Shown here: positions 49,719-58,276 of the stretch, piece by piece
How the letters are laid out: every line of letters begins with the position of its first letter
Numbering within the stretch: the stretch's first letter is position 1
DNA from: Luteibacter pinisoli
GTDB lineage: Bacteria; Pseudomonadota; Gammaproteobacteria; Xanthomonadales; Rhodanobacteraceae
Direction of reading: 5' to 3'
DNA length: 64,000 bases
Assembly: GCF_006385595.1 (NCBI RefSeq)
Contig: NZ_CP041046.1
Span: 2,604,001-2,668,000 of the forward strand
Notes under the pieces: generated by a model
Database searches by the model: none
What the model saw: only the letters and a program-made list of their open reading frames with translations
What the model was told of the DNA's origin: nothing
Translations under genes and position numbers: made by a program

Positions 49719-49853
49719 TCAGCCATGGTCTTCGTTGTCGTGCTCCTGCTGCGGCGACTCCTTTTTTGCCGGCTTCTTCTCGACGCGCTTGTCGGCGGAC
49801 TCGTCGTACTGGTGTGGCGAGGTGTCGGCATGACCGGTCTTTTCATCGTTCAT
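49719..49853 (-). CDS. Small hydrophilic protein
   Basis: A 44-residue charged protein (MNDEKTGHADTSPHQYDESA, then DKRVEKKPAKKESPQQEHDN). GGAG lies six bases before the ATG at 49853; another ATG directly precedes it. It ends 10 bases before the next small gene. Function unknown, probably an intrinsically disordered stress protein. Confidence 0.6.
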   Translation of the reverse strand: MNDEKTGHADTSPHQYDESADKRVEKKPAKKESPQQEHDNEDHG

Positions 49854-49867
49854 CATCTTCTCCAAGG

Positions 49868-50365
49868 TCAGGCTTTCTCACTCGCTTTTTGAGCAGAGAC
49901 GGCACTGGCAAGAAGCGTCAGCTTCTCGTCGGCCGCCTTCTCTTCTTTCAGCGTGTCGGCGAGCAAGGGCACCGCATCGGTGTAGCCCAGCTGCTTTGCC
50001 AGGGCAATCAACGTGCCGTACCCTGCAATCTCGTAGTGTTCGACGCGGTTACCCCCACCGATGAGGGCTATGTCGCGCAGCGGCCCCTCTTCCACGCCAT
50101 CGATGACTTCCTTGCCCTCCTCGACCAGCCCCTCCATGGCGGCACACTTGATGCGCTTGAGGCGGATGCCGAGCAGCTCGACAACCTGGTCGATGCGTTC
50201 GACCTGCCCTTGGGTCTCTTCGAGGTGTGACTCGAACGCCTCCTTCAGGTCCGGATGGGTCGAGGCGCGCGCGAGACGTGGAAGTGCTTTGGTAAGCTGC
50301 TTTTCGGCACTGTAGATGTCGGACAGTTCGTGGATGAACAGGTCTTCGAGCGTCTTGATGGTCAT
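49868..50365 (-). CDS. Ferritin-like DUF892 protein (YciF-like)
   Basis: A 165-residue four-helix protein. TLEDLFIHELSDIYSAEKQL is the YciF signature, with SHLEETQGQVERIDQVVELL, KCAAMEGLVEEGKEVI and VEHYEIAGYGTLIALAKQLG supplying the Glu/His pattern of a ferritin-like di-iron site. It is associated with osmotic, oxidative and desiccation stress. GGAGAGATAAC precedes the ATG. It is first in line with the small genes downstream. Confidence 0.9.
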   Translation of the reverse strand: MTIKTLEDLFIHELSDIYSAEKQLTKALPRLARASTHPDLKEAFESHLEETQGQVERIDQVVELLGIRLKRIKCAAMEGLVEEGKEVIDGVEEGPLRDIALIGGGNRVEHYEIAGYGTLIALAKQLGYTDAVPLLADTLKEEKAADEKLTLLASAVSAQKASEKA

Positions 50366-50382
50366 GTTATCTCTCCGGTAGG

Positions 50383-50892
50383 TCAGCGCTTGGCTTCAAC
50401 GTCTGGGGTGGCGTCTCTGGCGAGGAAGTCGTCTGTCAGGTCAGGGAGGTGGTGGAGCAGCCATTCGGCCATGGCTCGCTCTTGCGGAAGGATCTCGTCG
50501 ACGACCCGGACTGTCTCCGAGTCTCCTTCGGCGAGGGCGGCGGCGCGAAGGGTCGTGTACGTGGCAATCTCCAGGTTCTCGAAGACATACCCGGCAATTG
50601 CGCCCTTGATGACTTCGTCGGAATTGACCGAACCGCCGAGGGCCTGACCGAACGCCATCACCTTGCCGAGGGCATCCTTGGTCACGGAAGGCTTTGTGTC
50701 ATACCGGGCGAGACAGCTTTCGATGAGTTTTTGCTGGCCCAGGGTCTCGTCCAGGTGTTGCTCGATGCGGGCCTTGAGCTGAGGGTAGTGCTCGATGCGC
50801 CCGGCCTGGGCTTTGAGCATCTGCTCCGCCTGTTGCTCCATCGCGTGCGCGTCCCTCAGCCAGTCGATGAGGTTGTCCCGATGCTCTGCCAT
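50383..50892 (-). CDS. Ferritin-like DUF892 protein, second copy
   Basis: A 169-residue relative of the adjacent YciF-like protein: DNLIDWLRDAHAMEQQAEQM, EQHLDETLGQQKLIESCLAR and FENLEIATYTTLRAAALAEG hold the same Glu/His pattern in three helices. Divergent subfamily (YciE-like). It precedes the other copy by 17 bases on the same strand and is probably in one operon with it. ATG 50892 has GGGAACC upstream. Confidence 0.85.
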   Translation of the reverse strand: MAEHRDNLIDWLRDAHAMEQQAEQMLKAQAGRIEHYPQLKARIEQHLDETLGQQKLIESCLARYDTKPSVTKDALGKVMAFGQALGGSVNSDEVIKGAIAGYVFENLEIATYTTLRAAALAEGDSETVRVVDEILPQERAMAEWLLHHLPDLTDDFLARDATPDVEAKR

Positions 50893-51479
50893 GGTTAGGT
50901 TCCCGTTTTGATGTCTGAGCACCATGCATCGCGACGCATCAAGAACCACTTGCGCGGATGTGAATCACAAGGGGGCTTGTCCTCACCAATGTGTGTATCG
51001 TCGGCCCCGTTTCACGGGAGTCCAGGTTACTTCGCGTGGTTGCGCCGAAGAAAAACAGGCGATGGAGGCTTTACGGGCGTGTGGCGCATCCGCCCCCGCG
51101 CGCGACCCGGGCACCAGCACCGACCTCGTCACGCAGCAGAAGCCCACACAATCGCGGTGGTGCCATCCATCGCCTCTTCTGCCGGCCGCGCCGACTAATT
51201 GGAGGCCCGAGCCTCGTCGCGGGCGTCATGCTGGCCCTGGGGGCCGTGCGCTACCGGATGTCATACTGCGTAGCGGCCCAGGGCGCGTAGCATGCTACTC
51301 ATCGACTCACGCCGTTCGCCCGGGCAACCGGATGGGTTCCATCCGTCATTCCGTTTTTCAGAATGGTCCGTCCGTGCACGTGACGTTTCCTATCGGCTGG
51401 CATGACCGGCTTCGGGGCTACACCCCCTTGCCTACTGGGGCGAATTTTGCTCGCCGGGTCCCCGGTGCGGCACCCCGCG
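50893..51479. other. Gap without recognised gene
   Basis: Nearly 590 bases upstream of the DUF892 genes. Several frames are open on the plus strand, but their translations are Arg/Pro/Ser-rich and without structure. It must contain the promoter of the minus-strand stress operon; I cannot mark it with confidence. Confidence 0.4.
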
Positions 51480-51758
51480 ATGAACCATCCGGCCATCCGC
51501 CTTGGTCTCCCGGTCGGAGCGCTCCGCAATTACGCAGCGGGGTTCCCCTTGCCCGCCGACGTTGCGCGCGATATCGAATGGGCGATGGAGTTGCCCGACA
51601 GGTGGCTCGACGGGCCGTCGACGGCAGTGACGGTAGTCCTCGACGACGACACAAAGGGGCATGACGGCGTCCAGCTGCCTGTACAGCCGAACTCCGTGAA
51701 CGCTCCGTGCAGCCGGGCCTTTCCCAGGCATGCGCCGTCGTCATCGGCCCAGCGTTAG
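51480..51758 (+). CDS. Family C small protein, N-terminally short or decayed
   Basis: A 92-residue open frame whose first 45 residues (MNHPAIRLGLPVGALRNYAA, then LPADVARDIEWAMELPDRWL) match the C-terminal part of the proteins at 56518-56757 and 60960-61199 (SDxLAxxxExxMxRPRGWLD). The usual 25-residue N-terminal helix is missing and the C terminus is extended by low-complexity sequence. No ribosome site is visible. It may be a remnant. Confidence 0.4.
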   Translation: MNHPAIRLGLPVGALRNYAAGFPLPADVARDIEWAMELPDRWLDGPSTAVTVVLDDDTKGHDGVQLPVQPNSVNAPCSRAFPRHAPSSSAQR

Positions 51759-52109
51759 AACTCGTTTACGGCGGAGTCGGCTGGGACCGGCGGTTTATGA
51801 TCTCCCTTGCCAGCCGGCCCGGCCGACCAGACGAGCACGGCAGGGCCAAAGACGTCCGATCTTTCTGGGCCATTGGTTTCCGGGCCATTGGGAGGTGGTC
51901 ATACGGCTCGTGCTGGCGTGCCCAGCCGACCGGTGTTGCCTCGTCCAGGACGAGCGCAGTTGCTTGGCCAAGCGGGGTCGGTGACCTTGGCAAAGGTGCT
52001 GACTGGGCCGCCTTCAGTCGACACCCGATGCCGTGGGTGTGAGCGCCGCCCGCTTTGCCACGCCTCCAGTCGATATCCCTGTCGGAACCGGATAATGCGA
52101 GAGAGAAGA
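51759..52109. other. Gap without recognised gene
   Basis: About 350 bases with open frames in several registers but no protein-like translation, repeat or hairpin that I can support. Confidence 0.4.
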
Positions 52110-52355
52110 ATGGGATGGAATGATCACATCGCAAACGAATTGACTGCGTCGCTGACGGATGCCATTTCCAGTGGCTATCTCACCAGTGAAGACGCCGGGT
52201 ACGCCGTTGCGGTCAAGGCAAGGGACCAGGGCATGGGCAGCCTGACAACACTTGAACAAGACATCTTTGAGTTCGAGCTCCGACCGCTCATTGAATCGTT
52301 CGAACAGCGGAAAATCGAAGACATGGGGCGGGATGAACTGGAGCGGCAGGAGTAG
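52110..52355 (+). CDS. Family D small acidic protein
   Basis: An 81-residue acidic, helical protein. GYAVAVKARDQGMGSLTTLE is almost the same as FDEAVKVRDRGIGALSDVE in the gene at 60689-60928, and both continue with an RP-x-x-E-x3-Q-x3-ED segment. GAGAGAAGA precedes the ATG. Function unknown; the two copies show a small family on this replicon. Confidence 0.65.
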   Translation: MGWNDHIANELTASLTDAISSGYLTSEDAGYAVAVKARDQGMGSLTTLEQDIFEFELRPLIESFEQRKIEDMGRDELERQE

Positions 52356-52504
52356 CCGGGACACCCGGGCCCTTGGTGCCTGCTTCGCTCTCGTCTGACG
52401 CTGATGCACAACGAAGGTCGATTTGCCGAATATCGGGCTAGCGGGCGCAGGGAATGCTGTGATGCGATGTCAGCATTCCCAGAACGGTCGATACCTCGCC
52501 CGCC

Positions 52505-52708
52505 ATGCTCCTCCCCGATGATCTCCAGACCCTCTGTCAGCTCGATGATACCGCGCGCCTTGCCTGCAGCCCCTTGGACCAGGGCGCGTGCGAACGGCTG
52601 CAGAGCAGCGGACTTGTGCTCGAGAATGCCGGGTGGTGGCGCATTACGGACCTCGGCCGTAACGCACTGGCAACCGGCAGCTCGCGCACTGTTTGCCCGC
52701 GCAGATAA
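52505..52708 (+). CDS. Small protein, possible winged-helix
   Basis: A 67-residue protein: MLLPDDLQTLCQLDDTARLA, then CERLQSSGLVLENAGWWRIT and DLGRNALATG. The helix-strand-strand order with WWRITDLG resembles the end of a winged helix. No clear ribosome site. Function unknown. Confidence 0.45.
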   Translation: MLLPDDLQTLCQLDDTARLACSPLDQGACERLQSSGLVLENAGWWRITDLGRNALATGSSRTVCPRR

Positions 52709-52792
52709 CGCCGGCGCAACGACCGCCGGGCACCGGGCAGGTACCCGTCCTTCTCGGCCGCACGCCCTGCCGCATTGGCGGAACGCGACCAG

Positions 52793-53005
52793 ATGATGCG
52801 GGAGCGGGTGGACTCGTCGGTCATGGCCGCCATCGGCTACGACCCGGATGCGCAAGTGATGGAAGTCGAGTTCGTATCCGGGGCTGTCTACCGCTATGCG
52901 CCTGTCAGTGGCGCGCTTTACGCACGGTTCCGGACCGCCTCCTCGCTGGGACAGTTCTTCGACGCATACATCCGGGATGTCGTGCCGTTCACACGTCTGG
53001 TGTGA
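52793..53005 (+). CDS. KTSC-domain protein
   Basis: A 70-residue protein built of one KTSC domain: VDSSVMAAIGYDPDAQVMEV, FVSGAVYRYAPVSGALYARF and SLGQFFDAYIRDVVPFTRL. KTSC domains are small beta-rich folds, sometimes fused to RNA-processing or lysyl-tRNA synthetase proteins; the role is unknown. Two ATGs (52793, 52796) or a TTG at 52775 could start it. Confidence 0.7.
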   Translation: MMRERVDSSVMAAIGYDPDAQVMEVEFVSGAVYRYAPVSGALYARFRTASSLGQFFDAYIRDVVPFTRLV

Positions 53006-53078
53006 GCCGTCCGGTAGCCCGGGGTCACAAAACGACGGGACGCTCAAGATGGCCGCGCCGACGGGGCCGTCCAAGCCC

Positions 53079-53477
53079 TCAGGTCCTGACGATTCCGAGC
53101 AATTCGTTCGCCTCGTCTTCGGTCATCGCCTCCGCTTCCACGAAGAACGTGACCAAAGCGCCGCTTTCAATGTCCTTGACGACGGTCGGCCCAGTCTGGC
53201 GGAACTCGCCCTCCACACATCCGCCGAGGGTCAGCTTTCCTTCCTCCACGGAGCCCACTGTAAATCCGCCGCAGCGCTCGATGAGCGCCATACGCAGCTC
53301 TTCATGGAACCAGATGACCTTGCCAAGCACTGCGCACACCTCGTGACGCCGGTCGGGAACCCGGCCAATTCTCTGTGTCGTCCATTTTTCCCAGCAGTTG
53401 AATAAGCCACCCTTCACATTGGTGAAAAGGCTCGACTTTTTCCGGTGTTCAATCGCGTCGGCTGTTGGTAAATACAT
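53079..53477 (-). CDS. Hypothetical protein
   Basis: A 132-residue protein, not recognised. The N-terminal third is AT-richer (SLFTNVKGGLFNCWEKWTTQ), followed by HEVCAVLGKVIWFHEELRMA, GGFTVGSVEEGKLTLGGCVE and VKDIESGALVTFFVEAEAMT, a likely mixed beta fold with three or four cysteines. It lies 9 bases from the divergent gene at 53487, which leaves no room for separate promoters unless one start is further in. Confidence 0.5.
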   Translation of the reverse strand: MYLPTADAIEHRKKSSLFTNVKGGLFNCWEKWTTQRIGRVPDRRHEVCAVLGKVIWFHEELRMALIERCGGFTVGSVEEGKLTLGGCVEGEFRQTGPTVVKDIESGALVTFFVEAEAMTEDEANELLGIVRT

Positions 53478-53486
53478 CCGTGTCCA

Positions 53487-53852
53487 ATGCCCACCACGCC
53501 GCTCGCCATGCCATCGCTTGACGTGACAGACCCTCGTTACATGCAGATTCTGACTGGCCTCACGGCGGACCTGCGACGCGCGCGTTTGGCACTCGAGCGT
53601 GGCCAGCTGACGCAGGCCCTCGCCCACACCTTGTCCATCGAGCACGTTGCGGCCTTGGCGGGAATGACTGATGTCGGGGCTTTGTCCGCCGGCCTCAATC
53701 ACGCCATTCTTGAGGCGGCCGAGGGAAGCCCGGCGGTGCTCATGCTCGCCGTCGACCGGCTGGCGCTCGCGCTCCAGGGGTATCTCGATGAAGGGTCGAC
53801 CCCGCCCGCAGCCATCGAGGCGACGCCGGCAGCCGGCCAAGCGTCCGACTGA
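53487..53852 (+). CDS. Hypothetical helical protein
   Basis: A 121-residue protein: YMQILTGLTADLRRARLALE, LTQALAHTLSIEHVAALAGM and a long C-terminal helix SPAVLMLAVDRLALALQGYL, suggesting a four-helix bundle. Function unknown. The start at 53487 is almost back-to-back with the divergent gene; the ATG at 53508 is an alternative that would leave about 30 bp between them. Confidence 0.55.
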   Translation: MPTTPLAMPSLDVTDPRYMQILTGLTADLRRARLALERGQLTQALAHTLSIEHVAALAGMTDVGALSAGLNHAILEAAEGSPAVLMLAVDRLALALQGYLDEGSTPPAAIEATPAAGQASD

Positions 53853-53945
53853 CCCGCAGCCCACGCCCCGTCCCCTGCAGAGGAGCATATCGTGTGGGCG
53901 GCCACATGGTAGGGCAGGCGGGACCTCCTGAAGCGCGCGCCTTCG

Positions 53946-55565
53946 TCAGCTGATGCCCGTGGGCCCGTCGAGAACGAAGCGAATCTTCCGGAGGAGGTCC
54001 ATCCGGGAGTACGGTTTGTTCAGCACGTCAAAAGCGATGCCTCCCGCATCCGACCGCTGCACGGACTGCGAGGCATACCCCGTCGTCAGCAGGACCTTGA
54101 TTGTCGGTCGGATGGCGCGCGCCTTTCGCGCCAACGCCACACCGTTGAGGTCGCCGGGCATGACAATATCGGTAAAGAGCACGTCAAACCCGTCGTCTTG
54201 CTCGAGTTGCCTGAGCGCCTCTTCCGGGTCGCTGAGCGACACCACGTCGTACCCATGCGACTCAAGAATCGTGTGGGCAAGTTCGGCCAGGTCATGGCGG
54301 TCGTCGACAACCAGCACACGCTCATGGCCGGACCGGTCCGATGCGCGGTCAATGCGGCTGACCTGTGGAACGCTCCGCCCGTCATCGACTTCGACGGCCA
54401 CGGGAAAGTACATCGTTACCGTTGTCCCCTCGCCTTCTTTCGACGTCAGACCCACCGCGCCGCCTGATTGCTTTGCAAAGCCATAGACCATCGACAAGCC
54501 AAGGCCAGTGCCCTTGCCTTCGTCCTTGGTGGTAAAAAACGGATCCATCACACGGGATGCAATCTCCGGCGGCATGCCTGTGCCGTTGTCAACGACGTCG
54601 ATGGCGACGTACTCACCACCCCGCGTCGAGAGCTCGCCGAGGTTGTTGACTTCAAGCGGCGTGGCATTGCGCGCACGGATGATGAGGCGCTTGCCAGGTC
54701 GTCCGTCCATCGCGTCCCGCGCATTGATGGCCACGTTGAGCAGGGCCACTTCCAGCTGGGTGGGGTCCAGGCGTGCATTGCGGGTGGCCGGGGAGAGCTC
54801 GAGGTCGAGGACAATGTCAGACCCTATCGAGCGTCCCAGCATGTCTTGCATGTCGGCCACGACCTGATTGGGATTGACCACACGGCCCTGCAGCGTCTGT
54901 TTGCGCGAGAACGCAAGGAGCTGGGACGTCAAGGTCGAAGCGCGCTTGATACCGGCCTTTGCGCCCCCGATGAAGCGCAGGAGTTTTTCCCGGTCCGGGT
55001 CCGGCCGGGCCAAGCCGGCCTCGACCGATTCAACGTAGCCAATCATCAACTGCAACAGGTTGTTGAAGTCGTGCGCGATGCCACCGGTCAACTGGCCGAG
55101 CGCTTCCATCTTCTGCGCCTGGCGGAGTGCGTCTTCTGCATCGCGCCTGCGGCTGACGTCCAGCTGGGATGCGAAAAAGTACACCACCTCCCCATTCCCG
55201 TCATAGACAGGGGAGATAAAGAGCGCGTTCCAGAACGTGCTGCCATCTTTCCGGTAGTTGAGAATTTCGGTGGCAATTTCCTGATTGGCAGCCACAGCGT
55301 CACGGATGGTAGAGATGGTCACCCGGTCAGTGCCCGGCCCCTGCAAAAGGCGGCAGTTGTTGCCGATGAGCTCCTCGTTTGTGTAACCGGTCATGCGCAG
55401 GAAGGCAGGATTGACGAAGATAATGGGATTGTCGGCCTTCCTCGGGTCGGTGACGATCATCGGCATACGCGTCGTTGAAACGGCCGCGAAAAAGATGTCG
55501 CTGCCGGGGTGGTCGACGCCCTGGTAATCAATCCGGGTCGGCACGCGCGATGTCGGTTCAGCCAT
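53946..55565 (-). CDS. LOV-domain blue-light histidine kinase with receiver domain
   Basis: A 539-residue hybrid photosensor. Residues about 25-140 form a PAS/LOV domain with the flavin-adduct motif GNNCRLLQG (Cys near 71) and NYRKDGSTFWNALFISPVYD. A HisKA helix with GQLTGGIAHDFNNLLQLMIG (His near 165) follows, then HATPase_c (VVDNGTGMP, GKGTGLGLSMVYGFAKQSGG). The C-terminal receiver VLVVDDRHDLAELAHTILES has its phospho-aspartate in DVLFTDIVMPG and the lysine in LNKPYS. It forms a cysteinyl-flavin adduct in blue light. AAGGAAACTGCCC precedes the ATG. Its output is unknown. Confidence 0.9.
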   Translation of the reverse strand: MAEPTSRVPTRIDYQGVDHPGSDIFFAAVSTTRMPMIVTDPRKADNPIIFVNPAFLRMTGYTNEELIGNNCRLLQGPGTDRVTISTIRDAVAANQEIATEILNYRKDGSTFWNALFISPVYDGNGEVVYFFASQLDVSRRRDAEDALRQAQKMEALGQLTGGIAHDFNNLLQLMIGYVESVEAGLARPDPDREKLLRFIGGAKAGIKRASTLTSQLLAFSRKQTLQGRVVNPNQVVADMQDMLGRSIGSDIVLDLELSPATRNARLDPTQLEVALLNVAINARDAMDGRPGKRLIIRARNATPLEVNNLGELSTRGGEYVAIDVVDNGTGMPPEIASRVMDPFFTTKDEGKGTGLGLSMVYGFAKQSGGAVGLTSKEGEGTTVTMYFPVAVEVDDGRSVPQVSRIDRASDRSGHERVLVVDDRHDLAELAHTILESHGYDVVSLSDPEEALRQLEQDDGFDVLFTDIVMPGDLNGVALARKARAIRPTIKVLLTTGYASQSVQRSDAGGIAFDVLNKPYSRMDLLRKIRFVLDGPTGIS

Positions 55566-55638
55566 GGGCAGTTTCCTTGGTCGAGCCCCGCATTGTCAGG
55601 GCATGCATGGGAATGGTTGATGAAAGGCTCACCCACGC

Positions 55639-56454
55639 GTGTTCATCTTCACGCTGCCAAGTCATCGAGGGGCTGCATGCTGTGCGCCCCACCGCAAGGA
55701 TGCTTGTCTGAACGCGCAACTGCTCCCTGCCCATACGACAACCCAACCACTGCGACCGGCTTACGATCAAGCCGTCCGCCTGAGGATTCGCGTTTCGGCC
55801 GTGTCTTCTGCCACACCAGCCCAAGGCACGCATGGCCGGCGGGCCTCGGTGTTCGAGCGGCTCGCCCTTGATGCTGCGGCCGAGGCATGCACCAGCTGGG
55901 GCGGAAACACGTCAACGCTGCAAACGGTCTTTGCCACCCATTCTGCCGATGCCGAGGCGGTCGACCGGTTGCTTGTTGCTGTCACCAGTTCCCCGGTGGC
56001 GGTCTCGCCGCTCACCTTCCTGCAGTCTGTCTCTTGCACCCTGGCTGGCAACTGGGCGACCCGCACCCAAAACCACGCTGCATCGACGACAGTGACGGCG
56101 GGGCCCTATACCCTGGGTGCGGCCCTGTTTGACGCGGCCGTCCACGTGGCGTGCGAGGAGCGCCCGTGCCTCCTGGTCTTCGCCGAAGTCCCGCCCCCGC
56201 CGCCCTTGTCCATGCCCGGGCATACCACAGCGCCCTGTGCTGTCGCGGTTGTCCTCTCGCCGATATCGGGAACGGGCAGAGCCATCGAGCTTGCGCACGT
56301 TGGTACGCAGCTCGGCCCCCGACAACCGGCAGCGGCCATCGACTCCCTGCGTGCAGTCCTCACGGGCTCCGCACGGCTGGCCACCCTGGCAGCAGGACCG
56401 TCATCGCACGTCGCCATCCAAGCGCCCTGTGCAAGCGTCATCGGGCATGTCTGA
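55639..56454 (+). CDS. Solitary ketosynthase-like chain-length-factor protein
   Basis: A roughly 270-residue protein matching the N-terminal half of beta-ketoacyl synthases of the chain-length-factor type: VFERLALDAAAEACTSWGGN, VFATHSADAEAVDRLLVAVT, PLTFLQSVSCTLAGNWATRT and GALFDAAVHVACEERPCLLV. In aryl polyene and related clusters this protein partners a full ketosynthase; here no other fatty-acid or polyketide gene is near. The nucleophile position reads as SVSCTLAG. The start is unclear (a GTG at 55639 is furthest; the conserved part begins near 55780). It is divergent from the LOV kinase. Confidence 0.65.
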   Translation: MFIFTLPSHRGAACCAPHRKDACLNAQLLPAHTTTQPLRPAYDQAVRLRIRVSAVSSATPAQGTHGRRASVFERLALDAAAEACTSWGGNTSTLQTVFATHSADAEAVDRLLVAVTSSPVAVSPLTFLQSVSCTLAGNWATRTQNHAASTTVTAGPYTLGAALFDAAVHVACEERPCLLVFAEVPPPPPLSMPGHTTAPCAVAVVLSPISGTGRAIELAHVGTQLGPRQPAAAIDSLRAVLTGSARLATLAAGPSSHVAIQAPCASVIGHV

Positions 56455-56517
56455 AAAGGCTCGAATACGACGGCTGCGTCATCGGCTATCCCGTGCCGGT
56501 CTTGCGACGCGATGACC

Positions 56518-56757
56518 TTACGCGATGGCGTCCGGGGTGACGCGGTCAAGCCATCCACGAGGACGGTTCATGGCCCATTCCACGTCCCGGGCAAGCCGGT
56601 CGCTGACGGGCGCACCCTTCACAATGCGGCCGAATTCTTCGGGCGGGATGCCCAGCATTCGAGCTCTGGCTTCGCGACAGGCGATGCCTTCGCGGCGGAG
56701 CTCATTCAGGAGGAGGCGAAGATTCGCCCGCCTCGCGCATTGCAGTTCGTCCATCAT
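56518..56757 (-). CDS. Family C small HTH-like protein
   Basis: A 79-residue protein: an N-terminal helix (RRANLRLLLNELRREGIACR), then ARMLGIPPEEFGRIVKGAPV and SDRLARDVEWAMNRPRGWLD. The helix-turn-helix-like middle followed by KGAPVSDxLA and RPRGWLD is shared with the gene at 60960-61199 and, in part, 51480-51758. Phage-type small DNA-binding proteins have the same layout, so DNA binding is plausible. GGGGAGGG lies 5 bases before ATG 56757. Confidence 0.7.
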   Translation of the reverse strand: MMDELQCARRANLRLLLNELRREGIACREARARMLGIPPEEFGRIVKGAPVSDRLARDVEWAMNRPRGWLDRVTPDAIA

Positions 56758-57194
56758 CCCGGCCCTCCCCTAAAGGTCCACCCCGTTTATCGGAAAAAAC
56801 GATGATGTCTTCAACCGGAGCCTCATCACATATGTGAAGGCCCTAATCGTCTCACGCCTCCGCAGAAGACAATGCACGTCCCGCACCGGGAGGCATTCCT
56901 CTCCCCCGACGACGGCCGCCAACGAATGGGAAATCGTTGGTCGTCACGTGGTTTACCCGTTGCCACCGGTTCACCCCGGCCGCTCCGCCAGCATTGACCG
57001 CCGCCCATTGCGCTGGTCTGGTGGATTGGCGATGCTTGTCCGGGCTGCCATGTAATGGACGGCAGTCACTGGTCGGCGGTTTGCGGCCGCACCCGGCGTC
57101 TGACCGCTGCGTGCCCCACACCGTGTGCAAGTTGCCCCCTGTGCCGGGCAGGGCCCAGCGCCGCCGCTGTATCCATTTTGAACAAGGTCCTCCC
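56758..57194. other. Gap without recognised gene
   Basis: About 440 bases between divergent genes; short open frames on both strands show no convincing protein. The promoters for the 56518 and 57195 genes should lie here. Confidence 0.4.
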
Positions 57195-57575
57195 ATGCCT
57201 CGCCGGATGCTCGCTGTTGTAATCGAACCAAGTGCGTCCCTTGCCCAGACCGTGGCCGATGTCCTCGGCCAGCGTGGGTACGAGACGGCGACGGCATCGA
57301 CCCATGCAAGCGCGGCAAATCAGGTCGAAAAGTTCGATACCGTGGACTTTCTCGTAGCCGCCGTTCCCGCCCCTGGAGAGGACCACGCCGGCGCGTATCT
57401 GGAAGAGGCGCGGAAAAAGAACGCATCGATGAGCGTGGTCATCATGCTCTCCGACCCCAATGAGCCGACGGACGACGCACCCGCGAACGCCGTGCGGGTC
57501 GTCAAGCCTTTCAGCCTCCATGAGCTGAATGCTGCCATTGATTTGGCCTCTCGCAGTTCTTCGGGCACCCCGTGA
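57195..57575 (+). CDS. Receiver-like protein lacking the phospho-aspartate
   Basis: A 126-residue single-domain protein with the response-regulator fold: RRMLAVVIEPSASLAQTVAD, then VLGQRGYETATASTHASAAN, and a C-terminal strand-helix RVVKPFSLHELNAAIDLASR that keeps the conserved lysine. The aspartate at the end of strand 3 is replaced (VDFLVAAVPAPG), and the acidic pair after strand 1 is reduced to E, so it cannot be phosphorylated normally. AAGGTCCTCCC precedes the ATG. It may act as a pseudo-receiver. Confidence 0.65.
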   Translation: MPRRMLAVVIEPSASLAQTVADVLGQRGYETATASTHASAANQVEKFDTVDFLVAAVPAPGEDHAGAYLEEARKKNASMSVVIMLSDPNEPTDDAPANAVRVVKPFSLHELNAAIDLASRSSSGTP

Positions 57576-57624
57576 TTTCACAGACATCATCCGTGCCCTG
57601 AGTCGACGTCGATGATGCGTTGAC

Positions 57625-57864
57625 GTGCGTACCGGCACGTTCGGCACCAGGCAATCCTTGGTTCCCGACGTGTCGCACGAATTACCCCGCATCACCCGCA
57701 TCAACCCCGACGACGCCGAAGACGTCCGGCTCTGGGCGCTCGCCCTGGGCGTCAACCCCGCGTCGGTGTACGCGGCCGTTGCTGCGGTCGGTGCCGACGC
57801 CCTGGCGGTCCAGGCATACCTGCGAGGCCCCGGTATGCCGCGTGACGACAAGCCAAGGGAGTGA
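57625..57864 (+). CDS. DUF3606 protein
   Basis: A 79-residue protein with the DUF3606 pattern: RINPDDAEDVRLWALALGVN, then PASVYAAVAAVGADALAVQA and YLRG. The family is small, helical and common beside DUF892 and Hsp20 genes in stress islands; function unknown. The start is a GTG at 57625, or a GTG at 57670 just before the conserved part. Confidence 0.7.
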   Translation: MRTGTFGTRQSLVPDVSHELPRITRINPDDAEDVRLWALALGVNPASVYAAVAAVGADALAVQAYLRGPGMPRDDKPRE

Positions 57865-58013
57865 GGTTGCCGCCTGCGAACCCGCGACCTTTGCCATCGT
57901 CTTGCGTTTTGAAAACGGATGTTTTTGGACGGCCAATTCGGTTTTCCAGAATCCTGCCAAGACCAGATATCCGTTTCAGCCCGCAGCGTCCATCCGGGCG
58001 AGGCCCGCGCTTG

Positions 58014-58235
58014 CGTCCACCGGTTGCATCGCATGTCCACGCCCGGAAACACGCTCAGGCCCGGCCGCTTGCGGCAACCCCCAAGCCCACCGGGTGGATT
58101 GATGGCGTCGGGGATGAAATGGCGGCAGTCAATGCATTCCCTGCGGGGAGGTCCCGGTGGGGGACGCCACGTCTCTGCCCACGCGAGGTCTGCGGCCGTC
58201 ACGCACCATTGCTGCGTTGAATCCTGGCACCTGGC
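58014..58235 (-). pseudogene. Cys-rich zinc-ribbon N-terminal remnant
   Basis: The frame starting at ATG 58235 (MARCQDSTQQWCVTAADLAW) carries a domain CIDCRHFIPDAINPPGGLGG then CRKRPGLSVFPGVDMRCNRW. This CxxC...C...C layout with FIPDxINPP is one I know from small zinc-ribbon modules of plasmid/ICE proteins. After position 58014 the frame stays open for 300 more codons, but the sequence loses protein character and runs antisense through two other genes, so the true end appears to have been lost. Confidence 0.4.
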
Positions 58236-58242
58236 CATCGGG

Positions 58243-58270
58243 AAAGGCCCGCCCCTTGCGGGGGCGGGCG
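58243..58270 (-). terminator. Hairpin after hsp20
   Basis: GCCCGCCCC / GGGGCGGGC stem with a 5-base loop (58247-58269), 7 bases after the Hsp20 stop codon. On the minus strand it is followed by CTTTCC, a weak U-tract. Confidence 0.6.
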
Positions 58271-58276
58271 GCTCCA

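Noticed and set aside
50924..51664. Plus-strand open frame of 246 codons upstream of the DUF892 genes
   Set aside because: Low-complexity Arg/Pro/Ser translation and no start signal. Only the family C-like segment, read in another frame from 51480, is credible.
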